64,000 nt of DNA from Actinomycetota bacterium (GTDB taxonomy: Bacteria > Actinomycetota > Thermoleophilia > Miltoncostaeales > Miltoncostaeaceae). The notes beneath the pieces are model-generated. The model was not told where the DNA came from. It did no database searches and saw nothing but the letters and a program-made list of their open reading frames with translations. Below, piece by piece: positions 1 to 8,461 of this stretch; position 1 is the stretch's first letter; each line of letters opens with the position of its first letter. The stretch lies in NCBI GenBank assembly GCA_020636905.1, contig JACJWX010000005.1, forward strand, positions 62,001 through 126,000, given 5' to 3'. A program made the position numbers and the translations under genes.

Positions 1-1639
1 GCGTGAGCAGATGCGGGATCGACTCGTAGTGGTTGAGCTCGACCTTCTTGGGATCGATCAGGATCATGCGCAGCTCGTCGGGGCTCGAGCGCAGCAGCAG
101 CGACGCGAGCAGCACATTGAGGCAGACGCTCTTGCCGGTGCCCGTGGAACCGGCGATCAGCAGGTGCGGCATCCGCGAGAGATCCACCGACACCGACTTC
201 CCGCTGATGTCCTGACCCAGCCACGCCATGAGCGGGCCCGCCGTCGGCGGGAACTGGCGGTAGATGTCGCCCAGGGTGATGACGGAGGCCTCGGGGTTCG
301 GAACCTCGACGCCGACGGCCTGCTTTCCGGGGATGGGTGCGAGGATCCGCAGCTCGTCCCGCGCGGCGAGCGCGTAGGCCAGGTCGTCCCGGAGCGCGGT
401 GATGCGCCCCACCTTGGTGCCTGGAGCGAGCTGCAGCTCGTACCGGGTCACGCGGGGGCCGCTGACGGCACCGGTGACCGATGCGGTCACGCCGAAGTGT
501 CCGAGCGTCTCCTCGAGCCGCCGGGACGTCTCGTTGATCAGCTCACGGGGCATCTTGCCCGGCCCGCCCCGCTTCTCCAGGAGGGTCAGCGGAGGCCGCG
601 AGTAGCGGCGTCGACGGGTCGCGGACGAACGGGGTGACGCCTCCGGCTCGGGGCCCTCGTCCTCCACGGCGACGGGGTCGGGCTCCGGCACCGGCGGAGG
701 CAGGTCCGCCTCGTCGAAGAGCGGGACGTCCTCGAGGGTCTGCGCGGCCGGGCGATCCACATGGGGGATCGGGTCCGTCTCACGGGCATCGGCCGCTTCG
801 TGCTCCACGTCCAGACCCCCGGTGAGCGCCGGAGACGGCGGAAGCATCGAGGGTTCCTCGAAGAGATCGGGGTACTGGTCGGCGCCGTCCAGGGGCGGAT
901 GCGCCGTCCCGGACCGGGTCCTGCGGCGCACGCCGATGTGGGTGACGCCCTCGTTCGTGTCCATGGCGGAGCGCACCTGGCGGTGGACGGCCTGGCCTCC
1001 ACGCACCGCGCCCAGGGTGGCGGTGGCCATCCCGCGGCCGACCGAGCGCCCCGCCACGGCCGCCCCCTGCCCCGAACGGCGCAGCAGGTGTCCGAGGCTC
1101 CCGCCCGAGATGAGCACCGCGGCGGCGATCCATCCGAGCAGCACCAGAATGGCGGTCCCGATGCCGCCGATCGTGGTGCTGGTCATGAACCAGATGGTCT
1201 CGCCGACCAGGCCGCCACGACCCTGCATGACCTCGGAGATGAACCAGTCCGAGCGCGCCACGCCCCCGAGGCCGAACGTCCCGGCCGCGAGCGCGGTGCA
1301 GAGGCTGACGACCCCGATGACGGTCCCGAGCCGCAGCGGCGCCACCCGCAGCACGTCATCGTCGAGGATCACGAACACGCCGATCGCGACGAGCGCCACC
1401 GGGGCGACGACGGTGAGACGGCCCACGAGCAGCCGCATTCCCTCCTCGAGCCAACCACCGATCGGGCCGACGCCGAATCCGAGGAAGAGCTGCGCGGCGA
1501 GGAACACGCCGAGCGCGGCCAGTGATGCGCCCACGAGCTCACGGATCTGGTGCGGTTCGAGACCGGCGCGAATCGCGGACTTCCGGGTGTTTTTCCTCCG
1601 CGCGGTGTTGCGGCGACGTGTGGCGTGGGTGCTCAACAA
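1..1639 (-). CDS. ftsK: DNA translocase FtsK/SpoIIIE, N-terminal part (runs off left edge)
   Basis: ATP-driven DNA pump that clears chromosomal DNA from the division septum. Reading the complement shows several hydrophobic segments in the first 150 or so residues, a proline- and acid-rich linker, then the motor: a beta domain with RVTRYELQLAPG and IPGKQAVGVEVPN, and the Walker A loop GSTGTGKS at 128-151. The frame is still open at base 1 just after LIDPKKVEL, so Walker B and the DNA-guiding gamma domain lie outside. No ATG or GTG occurs in frame before the membrane region. TTG codons at 1634-1639 or 1646-1648 are the likeliest start, without a clear ribosome site, so the 5' end is uncertain. 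It is divergent from the superoxide dismutase gene with about 140 bases between them. Family assignment is firm; start is not. Confidence 0.9.
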   Translation of the reverse strand, partial: MLSTHATRRRNTARRKNTRKSAIRAGLEPHQIRELVGASLAALGVFLAAQLFLGFGVGPIGGWLEEGMRLLVGRLTVVAPVALVAIGVFVILDDDVLRVAPLRLGTVIGVVSLCTALAAGTFGLGGVARSDWFISEVMQGRGGLVGETIWFMTSTTIGGIGTAILVLLGWIAAAVLISGGSLGHLLRRSGQGAAVAGRSVGRGMATATLGAVRGGQAVHRQVRSAMDTNEGVTHIGVRRRTRSGTAHPPLDGADQYPDLFEEPSMLPPSPALTGGLDVEHEAADARETDPIPHVDRPAAQTLEDVPLFDEADLPPPVPEPDPVAVEDEGPEPEASPRSSATRRRRYSRPPLTLLEKRGGPGKMPRELINETSRRLEETLGHFGVTASVTGAVSGPRVTRYELQLAPGTKVGRITALRDDLAYALAARDELRILAPIPGKQAVGVEVPNPEASVITLGDIYRQFPPTAGPLMAWLGQDISGKSVSVDLSRMPHLLIAGSTGTGKSVCLNVLLASLLLRSSPDELRMILIDPKKVELNHYESIPHLLT

Positions 1640-1729
1640 CCCCCCCAATGGGCGCAGACGGACCAGAATGATCGTGTTTCCACGTGTTCTTCTTTGCCAA
1701 GCGTTCGGGTCTTCCTCCATTCGGATCGG

Positions 1730-1735
1730 TAGCGT
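1730..1735 (+). promoter_or_regulatory. Probable -10 box for the superoxide dismutase gene
   Basis: TAGCGT fits the TANNNT pattern and lies about 44 bases before the start codon, giving a predicted leader near 37 bases that contains the AAGGAG ribosome site at 1764-1769. No convincing -35 hexamer is visible at 17-18 bases upstream. Oxidative-stress control cannot be judged from sequence. Confidence 0.35.
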
Positions 1736-1778
1736 GGGACCCCACACCACGGAGCGGTGATGAAAGGAGACCCTCCTC

Positions 1779-2387
1779 ATGGCCTTCGAGCTACCCGACC
1801 TCCCGTACGCCCATGACGCGCTGGAACCTCACATCGACGCACGCACGATGGAGATCCACCACGGCAAGCACCATCAGGCCTACATCACCAAGGCGAACGA
1901 GGCGCTCGCCGGCACGCCGCTGGCGGACGCCCCGGTCGAGGAGGTGCTGAAGCAGTTGAACACCCTCCCGGCCGACAAGCAGGGGCCGGTGCGCAACAAC
2001 GCCGGCGGTCACGCCAACCACACCCTGTTCTGGCAGGTCATGTCGCCGGACGGCGGCGGCGATCCCACCGGAGCGCTCGGCGACGCCATCACCGCGACCT
2101 TCGGCGGGGCCGACGCGCTCCGCACCGCCATGAACGACGCGGGCGTCGGCCGATTCGGTTCCGGATGGTCCTGGCTCATCTGGAACGGCAGCGGGCTCGA
2201 GGTCACGTCCACGCCGAACCAGGACTCCCCCATCCTCGACGGCAACGTGCCGCTGCTCGGCATCGACGTGTGGGAGCACGCCTACTACCTCACGTACCAG
2301 AACCGGCGCCCGGACTACCTGAGCGCCTTCTGGAACGTCGTCAACTGGGACGAGGTGGCGCGGCGATACGCGCAGGCACAGGGCTGA
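1779..2387 (+). CDS. sodA: Superoxide dismutase, Mn type
   Basis: Converts superoxide to oxygen and hydrogen peroxide in the cytoplasm. At 202 residues it has the usual family length. The four metal ligands are visible: His27, His81 (in GGHANHTLFW), Asp163 and His167 (in DVWEHAYYL). Gly77 replaces the active-site Gln found at this place in Fe enzymes, and Gln148 (NQDSP) is the Gln expected in Mn enzymes, so manganese is the likely metal (an inference; cambialistic forms exist). The start is set by AAGGAG at 1764-1769, nine bases before the ATG. The 3' end overlaps the convergent GGDEF/EAL gene by 47 bases, so the two transcripts are antisense there. No export signal. Confidence 0.96.
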   Translation: MAFELPDLPYAHDALEPHIDARTMEIHHGKHHQAYITKANEALAGTPLADAPVEEVLKQLNTLPADKQGPVRNNAGGHANHTLFWQVMSPDGGGDPTGALGDAITATFGGADALRTAMNDAGVGRFGSGWSWLIWNGSGLEVTSTPNQDSPILDGNVPLLGIDVWEHAYYLTYQNRRPDYLSAFWNVVNWDEVARRYAQAQG

Positions 2388-4863
2388 CCGCCTGAGTCGA
2401 GTGGTCCCGGAGGTCGGCGATTTCTCGAGCCGCCGCCTCCGGGTCCAGCCTCGGCATGGCGATGCCGAAGCCCTGGCCCCACCGGCAGCCGAGTTCCGCC
2501 AGCACCGTCCGCTGGCCTCCCTGCTCGATGCCCTCGGCGACCACGTCGGCCCCGATCGTGGCCGCGAGTTGAATGACCGCCCGGGCGATCTCCCGGGTCC
2601 GCGGGTCGTCGTCGATGTGCTCGATGAGCCGGCGATCGAGCTTCAGGATGTCGACCGGGAGGTGGCGCAGGCGGGCCAGGCTGGAGTGACCGGTGCCGAA
2701 GTCGTCCACCGCGATCCGCACCCCCCGGCGCCGAAGCCGGACGATCGGGTCGAGGCCTCCTCCTCCCGCGAGTTCCAGTGACTGCTCGGTGACCTCGAGC
2801 ACGAGCGCCGCGGGATCGACACCGTGATCGTCCAGGGCGTGCATCACGGCCTCTTCGAGCCCCGGTTCGGTCATGCTCCTGGGCGACACGTTCACGCTCA
2901 TCCACGGGGACGCGCCCCCCTGCTGCAGACCGGCCAGCGCCTCGCACGCCCGGTTGATCACGAGGCGATCGAGATCCAGCGACAGGCCCAGGTCCTGGGC
3001 CAGCGGGATGAAGTGCGCGGGGAGCACGAGCTCGCCGTTTCGGGGCCACCGCACCAGCGACTCGTACCCCGCCAGCCGCCCCGCGCTCAGGTCGATGATG
3101 GGCTGGTACACGACCGCGAGCCGCTGCTCGGTGATCGCACGGCGGACGTCGGTGCTGCTGGTCAGCCCTGCCGCCGAACGCGCCCGGATGTCCTCGTTGT
3201 GGGTCACGTGGCGGCGGCGTCCGAGTTCCTTGGCCCGGTACATCGCTGCGTCCGCGTCGCGGACCATCGACTCAGCCGTTGACCCTGGAGCGCTGAGGGC
3301 GATGCCGATGCTGACGCTGATGTACGCCTCGGAGCGATCGATGGTGACCGGTTCACCCAGGGCGGCCTGAAGTCGCAGCGCCACCCCCTCCATCTCCTCC
3401 TGACTCGCCACCTCGGTACAGACCACCAGGAACTCGTCGCCGCCGAATCGCGCCAGCAGGTCGGTCGGCCGCAGTGCGGCGCGGAACCGCTGGGCGACGA
3501 CCCGCAGGAGCCGGTCGCCGGCGGGGTGGCCGAGCTCGTCGTTGACGGTCTTGAAATCGTCCAGGTCGCAGAACAGCACGGCGACCCGTCGATCCCCGAT
3601 CGCCCCGAGCGCGTTGGCGAGCCGCTCCTCCGCCCTCCAGCGGTTGGGCAGACCGGTGAGCGCGTCGTGGCGCGCCTGGTGGGCCAGCTTGCTCTCGACC
3701 AGCTCCCGGCGGACGATGTCGCGCGCGAGCGTGTCGGCCATCCGGTCGAATGCCACGGCGAGTTCCCCGAGCTCGTCGGGCTGGCTGTCGCCCACCCGGG
3801 TCGCGAAGTCCCCCTGGCTCATCGCGGTCGCCGAGGCGGTGATGCGCCGGATGCGCCGGATCACGCTCTGGTTGACCACCAGGGTGATCCCGAGCATGGC
3901 CGCGAACGTGCCCAGGAACGTCGCGAGCATGACGAGCGAGACACGGTTGGTGACCGCGAACGCCTCGGCGCGGTCGACCTTCACCACCAGGCCCCAGTCG
4001 GTTCCGCGAATCGGGCGCAGCGCGGCGATCACCTCGGCATTGCGATAGTCGCGGACCCCTTCGATGGACCGGGGCGGATTCTCCTCCAGCACCCGGATCG
4101 CCGGTGAGCGGTCCGCGGACCACGGAACGGTGCGCGTGAACGCGGCCTCCTGGGCGAAGCGGAGCGGGGTGATGAACTGCGCACCCTGCGGGGTCCGCTG
4201 CACCATGTGGATGTCGATGCTGCCGTCGGGGTTGCCGTAGCCGTTTCCGAGCAGGCGTCCGATCATCGAGAAGTCGCACTCGCCGACGATGACCCCGATG
4301 GTGACGTTGCGATATCGGACCGCGGACGCCTGCAGGTAGCTCGCGCCGATCTCGCCGTTGGTGGACATCTCGCGGACGGGCCCGGTGTAGGCGCCGCGGC
4401 CGGACCGCACGATCGTGCGCACCAGCTGACGCTCGTCGCGGCCCAGCGAGGCGGCCATGCTCGCCGGGATCGTGTCGCCCGCGAGCAGGACGCCACGCGG
4501 GTCGTAGACCCGCAGGGACCGGATGCTCGGGGTCATCACCCGCGCAATCGCGATCGCGTTCGCCAGACGGTCGAGCCCCCGGCTCGACCCGGTCCGGCGA
4601 TAGGCGAGCAGCTCCCGCTCGGTGGCCGTGTCGTCGGCCGGGCGCAGATGTCGCGCCATCGACCCCAGCTGCTGCTGAAGGCGGTCGGCCTCGACGTCGG
4701 CCAGCGTCTCCAGGTGCGTTCGGGCGTCGTCCTGGAGCTGCCGCACCACGTAGCGGCCGCTCAAGAGCCCGACGATGCCGGCGATGGCGGCGAGCAACAC
4801 GGCGCTCAGCAGGAGCTTTTGTTGGATCGTGAGCCGATCCAGGACGTTCCGGGGTCCGGGCAT
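2341..4863 (-). CDS. Membrane sensor with HAMP, GGDEF and EAL domains (cyclic-di-GMP turnover)
   Basis: Predicted to make and/or degrade cyclic di-GMP in response to an extracellular signal. The 840 residues read as: membrane helix 13-38, extracytoplasmic CACHE-like sensor about 40-300, second helix 307-330, HAMP 331-385, GGDEF about 395-555 and EAL about 575-815. GGDEF is intact at 474-478, with an RxxD inhibitory site (465-468) five residues before it, so cyclase activity with product inhibition is plausible. The EAL signature reads ESL at 601-603, but the later DDFGTG, LKLDR and AEGIEQ elements are kept, so hydrolysis may persist. A TACGAT -10 box ten bases before the ATG and no ribosome site suggest a nearly leaderless mRNA. 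The last 47 bases overlap sodA antisense. Confidence 0.93.
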   Translation of the reverse strand: MPGPRNVLDRLTIQQKLLLSAVLLAAIAGIVGLLSGRYVVRQLQDDARTHLETLADVEADRLQQQLGSMARHLRPADDTATERELLAYRRTGSSRGLDRLANAIAIARVMTPSIRSLRVYDPRGVLLAGDTIPASMAASLGRDERQLVRTIVRSGRGAYTGPVREMSTNGEIGASYLQASAVRYRNVTIGVIVGECDFSMIGRLLGNGYGNPDGSIDIHMVQRTPQGAQFITPLRFAQEAAFTRTVPWSADRSPAIRVLEENPPRSIEGVRDYRNAEVIAALRPIRGTDWGLVVKVDRAEAFAVTNRVSLVMLATFLGTFAAMLGITLVVNQSVIRRIRRITASATAMSQGDFATRVGDSQPDELGELAVAFDRMADTLARDIVRRELVESKLAHQARHDALTGLPNRWRAEERLANALGAIGDRRVAVLFCDLDDFKTVNDELGHPAGDRLLRVVAQRFRAALRPTDLLARFGGDEFLVVCTEVASQEEMEGVALRLQAALGEPVTIDRSEAYISVSIGIALSAPGSTAESMVRDADAAMYRAKELGRRRHVTHNEDIRARSAAGLTSSTDVRRAITEQRLAVVYQPIIDLSAGRLAGYESLVRWPRNGELVLPAHFIPLAQDLGLSLDLDRLVINRACEALAGLQQGGASPWMSVNVSPRSMTEPGLEEAVMHALDDHGVDPAALVLEVTEQSLELAGGGGLDPIVRLRRRGVRIAVDDFGTGHSSLARLRHLPVDILKLDRRLIEHIDDDPRTREIARAVIQLAATIGADVVAEGIEQGGQRTVLAELGCRWGQGFGIAMPRLDPEAAAREIADLRDHSTQAVSPVPARIAAPPRPS

Positions 4864-4911
4864 CGACGAGCCATCGTAGTGCGGAGTCCCCGCACGACGG
4901 GTACCGTTTTG

Positions 4912-4929
4912 GGGGGGAAATTGCCCCCC
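4912..4929 (-). terminator. G/C hairpin after RNase J
   Basis: Six Gs at 4912-4917 pair with six Cs at 4924-4929 around a six-base A/T-rich loop, directly after the rnj stop and before the next gene. No U-tract follows, so it may act as a weak or Rho-assisted terminator or as a 3' end stabiliser. A second small inverted repeat (4879-4884 with 4890-4895) lies just upstream of the GGDEF/EAL start. Confidence 0.4.
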
Positions 4930-4935
4930 GGGCGG

Positions 4936-6621
4936 CTAGACTTCGACGATCACCGGAAGCACCATCGGCCGCTGACCTGTCTGTTTTCTGAGAGTTGTGG
5001 CCACGGCGTCGTGCAACTGGTGCTGGAGGACGCCGATCTCGGTCGTCCGTTGTGACGCCGAGGTGGCGAGGCGTTCCTCGATGGCCTGGTGCGTCGCCTC
5101 GAGGACCCTGGGGTCGTCCGCGGCGGCGAAGCCGCGCGTGATGACCTCGGACGGGCCGATCAGCTTTCCGGTGTCGGACTCCACGGTGGCGACGATCACG
5201 ACCACGCCGTCATCGGCGAGGTGGCGGCGATCCCGCAGTACCTCGTCGGCCACGTCACCCACCCCGAGTCCGTCCACGTAGCTGAGCCCGGCGGGCACGT
5301 GATCGACGATTGCGGCGGCGGTGCCGTCGACCTCCAGGACGTCGCCGTTGTCCATCCGGAAGATGTGATCGCGCGCGATGCCCACCGACGCGGCGAGATC
5401 CGCGTGCGCGCGCATGTGCCGCGGCTCGCCGTGGATCGGGGCGAAGAAGGTCGGTCGGACGAGCTGGAGCATGAGCAGCAGATCGGCGGAGGTGCCGTGA
5501 CCGGACACGTGGATGCCCGGGGCCTCGTGGGACGTGATGAACCGCGCGCCGAGCCGGACGAGCCGGTTGATGGTGTCGTTGACGGCGAGTTCGTTGCCGG
5601 GCACCGTCCTGGAGCTGTAGACGATGGTGTCGTCGGGCTTGATCGTCACCTGGTGGTGTTCGCCCCGGGCCATCCGCGAGAGGGCCGCCAGGTACTCGCC
5701 CTGGCTCCCGGTGCTGATGATGACCAGCTCGTCGTCGCGGTACTCGTCGAGGTCCTTGAGCCGCACGATGGTCTGCGGCGGAGGCTTCAGGATGCCGAGG
5801 TTCGTGGCGATCCCGGTGTTGCGCACGAGCGAGCGCCCCAGCATCGCGACGACGCGGCCGTCGGCGTAGGCGGCGTCCATGATCTGCTGCACACGATGGA
5901 TGTGCGAGCTGAACGTCGTGATGATCACGCGGCCCGGGGACGTGGCGAACACCTTGCGCAGCTCACCGCCGACGCCGGCTTCGTTCTGCGCCTCGGGACG
6001 CTCCTCCGCGTTGGTGGAGTCTGAGAGCAGCAGCGCCACGCCACGGTCGCCCAGGCGCGACAGTCCGGCGATGTCGCTGCGCGGTGCCCCGCCGACCGGG
6101 ATGTGGTCGAACTTGAAGTCTCCGGTGTGGAAGACCGTCCCCTGCGAGGTGTGGAGGGCCACGCCGACGCAGTCGGGGATGCTGTGGGTCAGCCTGACGA
6201 ACTCGGTGCCGAAGGGGCCGAGCTGCGGGCCGGGTCCGGGTTCGATCTCCACCAGCTGGACCGAGTCGGTGAGCCTGTGCTCGTCGAGCTTGGCGCGAAC
6301 CAGACCGAGCGCGAACGCCGGCGCCAGGATCGTGAGTGCACCGACGGCGCGAACGAGGTACGGAACCCCACCGATGTGGTCCTCGTGCCCGTGCGTGAGG
6401 ATCAGCGCCTCGAGCCGATCCGCACGCTCCTCCAGGTACTGGAAGTCGGGCAGGACGAGGTCGACGCCGAGCTGATCGTGCTTCGGGAACGACACCCCGC
6501 AATCGATGACGACCATCCGATCGTCGTGCTCGATCACGTACATGTTGCGGCCGATCTCTCCGGTGCCCCCGAGGGGGATCACGCGGATGGGCGCCGCCTG
6601 CTGGGTGGGGTCAGGGGGCAT
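4936..6621 (-). CDS. rnj: Ribonuclease J (metallo-beta-lactamase/beta-CASP)
   Basis: RNA-processing and decay enzyme with 5'-3' exo- and endonuclease activity in its family, cytoplasmic. The metal site HGHEDH is at residues 77-82, followed by HTGDFKFDH and the beta-CASP block, with GHGTSADLL and PIHGEPRH towards the C-terminus. Length 561 is typical. The ATG is preceded by GGAG at 6626-6629. It is followed by a G/C hairpin and lies downstream of dapA in the same direction, with 84 bases between them, a neighbourhood common in Actinobacteria. With pnp at 19.6-21.8 kb it supplies much of the RNA-decay machinery visible here. Identification is secure. Confidence 0.96.
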   Translation of the reverse strand: MPPDPTQQAAPIRVIPLGGTGEIGRNMYVIEHDDRMVVIDCGVSFPKHDQLGVDLVLPDFQYLEERADRLEALILTHGHEDHIGGVPYLVRAVGALTILAPAFALGLVRAKLDEHRLTDSVQLVEIEPGPGPQLGPFGTEFVRLTHSIPDCVGVALHTSQGTVFHTGDFKFDHIPVGGAPRSDIAGLSRLGDRGVALLLSDSTNAEERPEAQNEAGVGGELRKVFATSPGRVIITTFSSHIHRVQQIMDAAYADGRVVAMLGRSLVRNTGIATNLGILKPPPQTIVRLKDLDEYRDDELVIISTGSQGEYLAALSRMARGEHHQVTIKPDDTIVYSSRTVPGNELAVNDTINRLVRLGARFITSHEAPGIHVSGHGTSADLLLMLQLVRPTFFAPIHGEPRHMRAHADLAASVGIARDHIFRMDNGDVLEVDGTAAAIVDHVPAGLSYVDGLGVGDVADEVLRDRRHLADDGVVVIVATVESDTGKLIGPSEVITRGFAAADDPRVLEATHQAIEERLATSASQRTTEIGVLQHQLHDAVATTLRKQTGQRPMVLPVIVEV

Positions 6622-6705
6622 ACATCTCCATCAGTGTCGTGTTGGGGGGCGGGCCCGTGGCCCATGGCCGGGTGGTGAGCCGGGGTCCGCCGTCAGGTCC
6701 AGAGG

Positions 6706-7584
6706 CTACCGGCGAACCAGGACGCCCTGCGCGTCGAGCACCTTGCGAAGTGTCTCCCGCTCCTGCTCGGTGGCCGTCACCAGGGGCAGGCGCATCCGGT
6801 CGGAATCGATCAGCCCGCACATTTCGAGCGCGGCCTTGATCAGGATTGGGTTGCTGGTGGTGAAGAGTCCCTCGACGAGGTCGGCCAGGGACCGGTCGAT
6901 GGCACGGGCCTCGTCCATCCGTCCGTGGCGGACCGCGCGCACCATCTCGGCCATCTGCTCGCCCACGAGGTGGGATGCCACCGAGATGACGCCCTCTCCA
7001 CCGACCTCGGCCACGGCAAGGAGCAGATCGTCGTTGCCGGCGTAGAGCGCGAGGTCGGTCCGTGTCGCGATCTGGCGCAGCTCCTCGAGGTCGTCGTGGG
7101 CCTGCTTGACGCCGACGATGTTCGGGATCTGACCGAGCTCGGCGAGCAGGTCGGGGTCGAGGTTCAGCACCGAACGGCCCGGGATGTTGTAGAGGATCAC
7201 CGGCAGGCCGACCTCGGCGATCGCCTGGAAGTGGCCGATGATGCCCGCCCGTGGTGGCTTGTTGTAGTACGGCGTCACCGCCAGCACGGCGTGACAGCCG
7301 AGTTCTGCCGCCTCGCGCGTGAGATGCACCGAGTGCGCGGTGTCGTTGCTGCCGGTGTTGGCGATGACCTTCGCCCGGCTGCCGACCTCGCGCATGGCGA
7401 TCGCGAAGAGCTGGACCTTCTCGGGGTCGGTCAGCGTCGAGGCCTCGCCCGTCGTGCCCGCCATCACCACCCCGTCCGAGCCGTGCTCGATCAGGTGGTG
7501 CATCAGGCGGACGGTGCCCGCCTCGTCGATGGCGTCGTTCTCGTCGAACGGGGTCACCATCGCAGTGAGGATAGATCCGAACAT
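6706..7584 (-). CDS. dapA: 4-hydroxy-tetrahydrodipicolinate synthase
   Basis: Condenses pyruvate with aspartate semialdehyde, the first step of the lysine/diaminopimelate branch. The 292 residues match the family length. Visible are the Thr44-Thr45 pair in GTTGE, Tyr106-Tyr107 in TPYYNKP, Tyr132 in LYNIPGR, Arg137 and the Schiff-base Lys160 (VGVKQAHDD). The frame is open well upstream of the ATG, but homology begins at MFGSILTAMVTPF. A TAGAGT -10 box with exactly seven bases before the ATG supports this start on a leaderless mRNA. It is divergent from the trmH-like gene with 61 bases between. The next diaminopimelate enzyme, dapB, is 10 kb away, so the pathway is not an operon here. Confidence 0.97.
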   Translation of the reverse strand: MFGSILTAMVTPFDENDAIDEAGTVRLMHHLIEHGSDGVVMAGTTGEASTLTDPEKVQLFAIAMREVGSRAKVIANTGSNDTAHSVHLTREAAELGCHAVLAVTPYYNKPPRAGIIGHFQAIAEVGLPVILYNIPGRSVLNLDPDLLAELGQIPNIVGVKQAHDDLEELRQIATRTDLALYAGNDDLLLAVAEVGGEGVISVASHLVGEQMAEMVRAVRHGRMDEARAIDRSLADLVEGLFTTSNPILIKAALEMCGLIDSDRMRLPLVTATEQERETLRKVLDAQGVLVRR

Positions 7585-7591
7585 GGGGGTC

Positions 7592-7597
7592 ACTCTA
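7592..7597 (-). promoter_or_regulatory. -10 box of dapA, leaderless architecture
   Basis: TAGAGT on the minus strand ends eight bases before the A of the dapA ATG. Transcription would start at or one base before the start codon. No Shine-Dalgarno is present. The same spacing is seen before argG, the FKBP gene and, with a weaker CAGGAT box, the trmH-like gene. Confidence 0.6.
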
Positions 7598-7645
7598 CAC
7601 CGGCCCCTGAAGCGGGCGACCGCCCGGTCCGGCAGGATCCGACCC

Positions 7646-8461
7646 GTGCAAATGACCAGGATCGAGGCCGACGACGACCATCGGCTCGCGGATTTCGCCG
7701 ACCTGCGCGAGGGCGACCGCCGCTTCTGCCATCCGGCGCCCGCCGGGGCACGGACGGTCCCGGCATTCGCCCTGGAGGGCATCCGCCTGGTGCGGCGAGC
7801 CGTCTCCGGCGGATACCGGCCGCTGGCGTACCTGCTCCACGACGGGTTCGACGCGTCGCTCCTGCCCCCGCCGCCGGCGGACGTCCCGGTCCTGCAGGCG
7901 CCCACGGCCGTGATCAAGCGCGTCACCGGAATGGGCGTCATCCGCGAGGTGGTCGCGCTGTTCGCGCGACCGTCCCCGGCCACGCCGGACGACGTTCTCG
8001 CCGGTCGCCGCCGCGTGATGGTCCTGAACGCGGTCGCCAACCCGGTGAACCTCGGGCTGCTGCTCCGCACCGGCGCCGCGCTCGGCGCGGAGGCCACGCT
8101 GCTCGATGCCGAATGCACGGACCACCTCTACCGCCGCTCCGTGCGGGGTTCCATGGGTGCGGCCCTGACACACCCGATCGCGCGGCTGCCGGACGGGCAC
8201 GGCCTCCTCGAGCTGCTGCGCGAACACCGCATCGAATCGGTGGCGTTCACGCCCGACCCGCGGGCTGACGACCTCGCCGCCTTCCGCCCGAGTCCAGAGA
8301 CGGCGCTCGCGCTGATGTTCGGCGCCGAGGGCGCGGGACTGGCCCCGGATCTCCTGGACGGCGCGGATCACCGCCTCCGAATCCCGATGCGGGGCGACGT
8401 CGACTCGCTCAACGTCGCGGCGGCCGCGGCGGTCGCCTGGTACGCGCTCGGCGCTAGCTGA
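7646..8461 (+). CDS. SPOUT-family RNA methyltransferase (TrmH/SpoU type)
   Basis: Probably methylates a ribose 2'-hydroxyl of tRNA or rRNA using S-adenosylmethionine; the substrate cannot be told. The C-terminal half carries the three knot motifs: NAVANPVNLGLLLR, LMFGAEGAGL and IPMRGDVDSLNVAAAAA. The N-terminal 100 residues form the substrate-binding extension. The GTG at 7646 is chosen because CAGGAT ends eight bases before it, the leaderless spacing seen elsewhere here; ATG at 7652 is the alternative. It is divergent from dapA and overlaps the collagen-like gene tail to tail by eight bases. Confidence 0.88.
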   Translation: MQMTRIEADDDHRLADFADLREGDRRFCHPAPAGARTVPAFALEGIRLVRRAVSGGYRPLAYLLHDGFDASLLPPPPADVPVLQAPTAVIKRVTGMGVIREVVALFARPSPATPDDVLAGRRRVMVLNAVANPVNLGLLLRTGAALGAEATLLDAECTDHLYRRSVRGSMGAALTHPIARLPDGHGLLELLREHRIESVAFTPDPRADDLAAFRPSPETALALMFGAEGAGLAPDLLDGADHRLRIPMRGDVDSLNVAAAAAVAWYALGAS

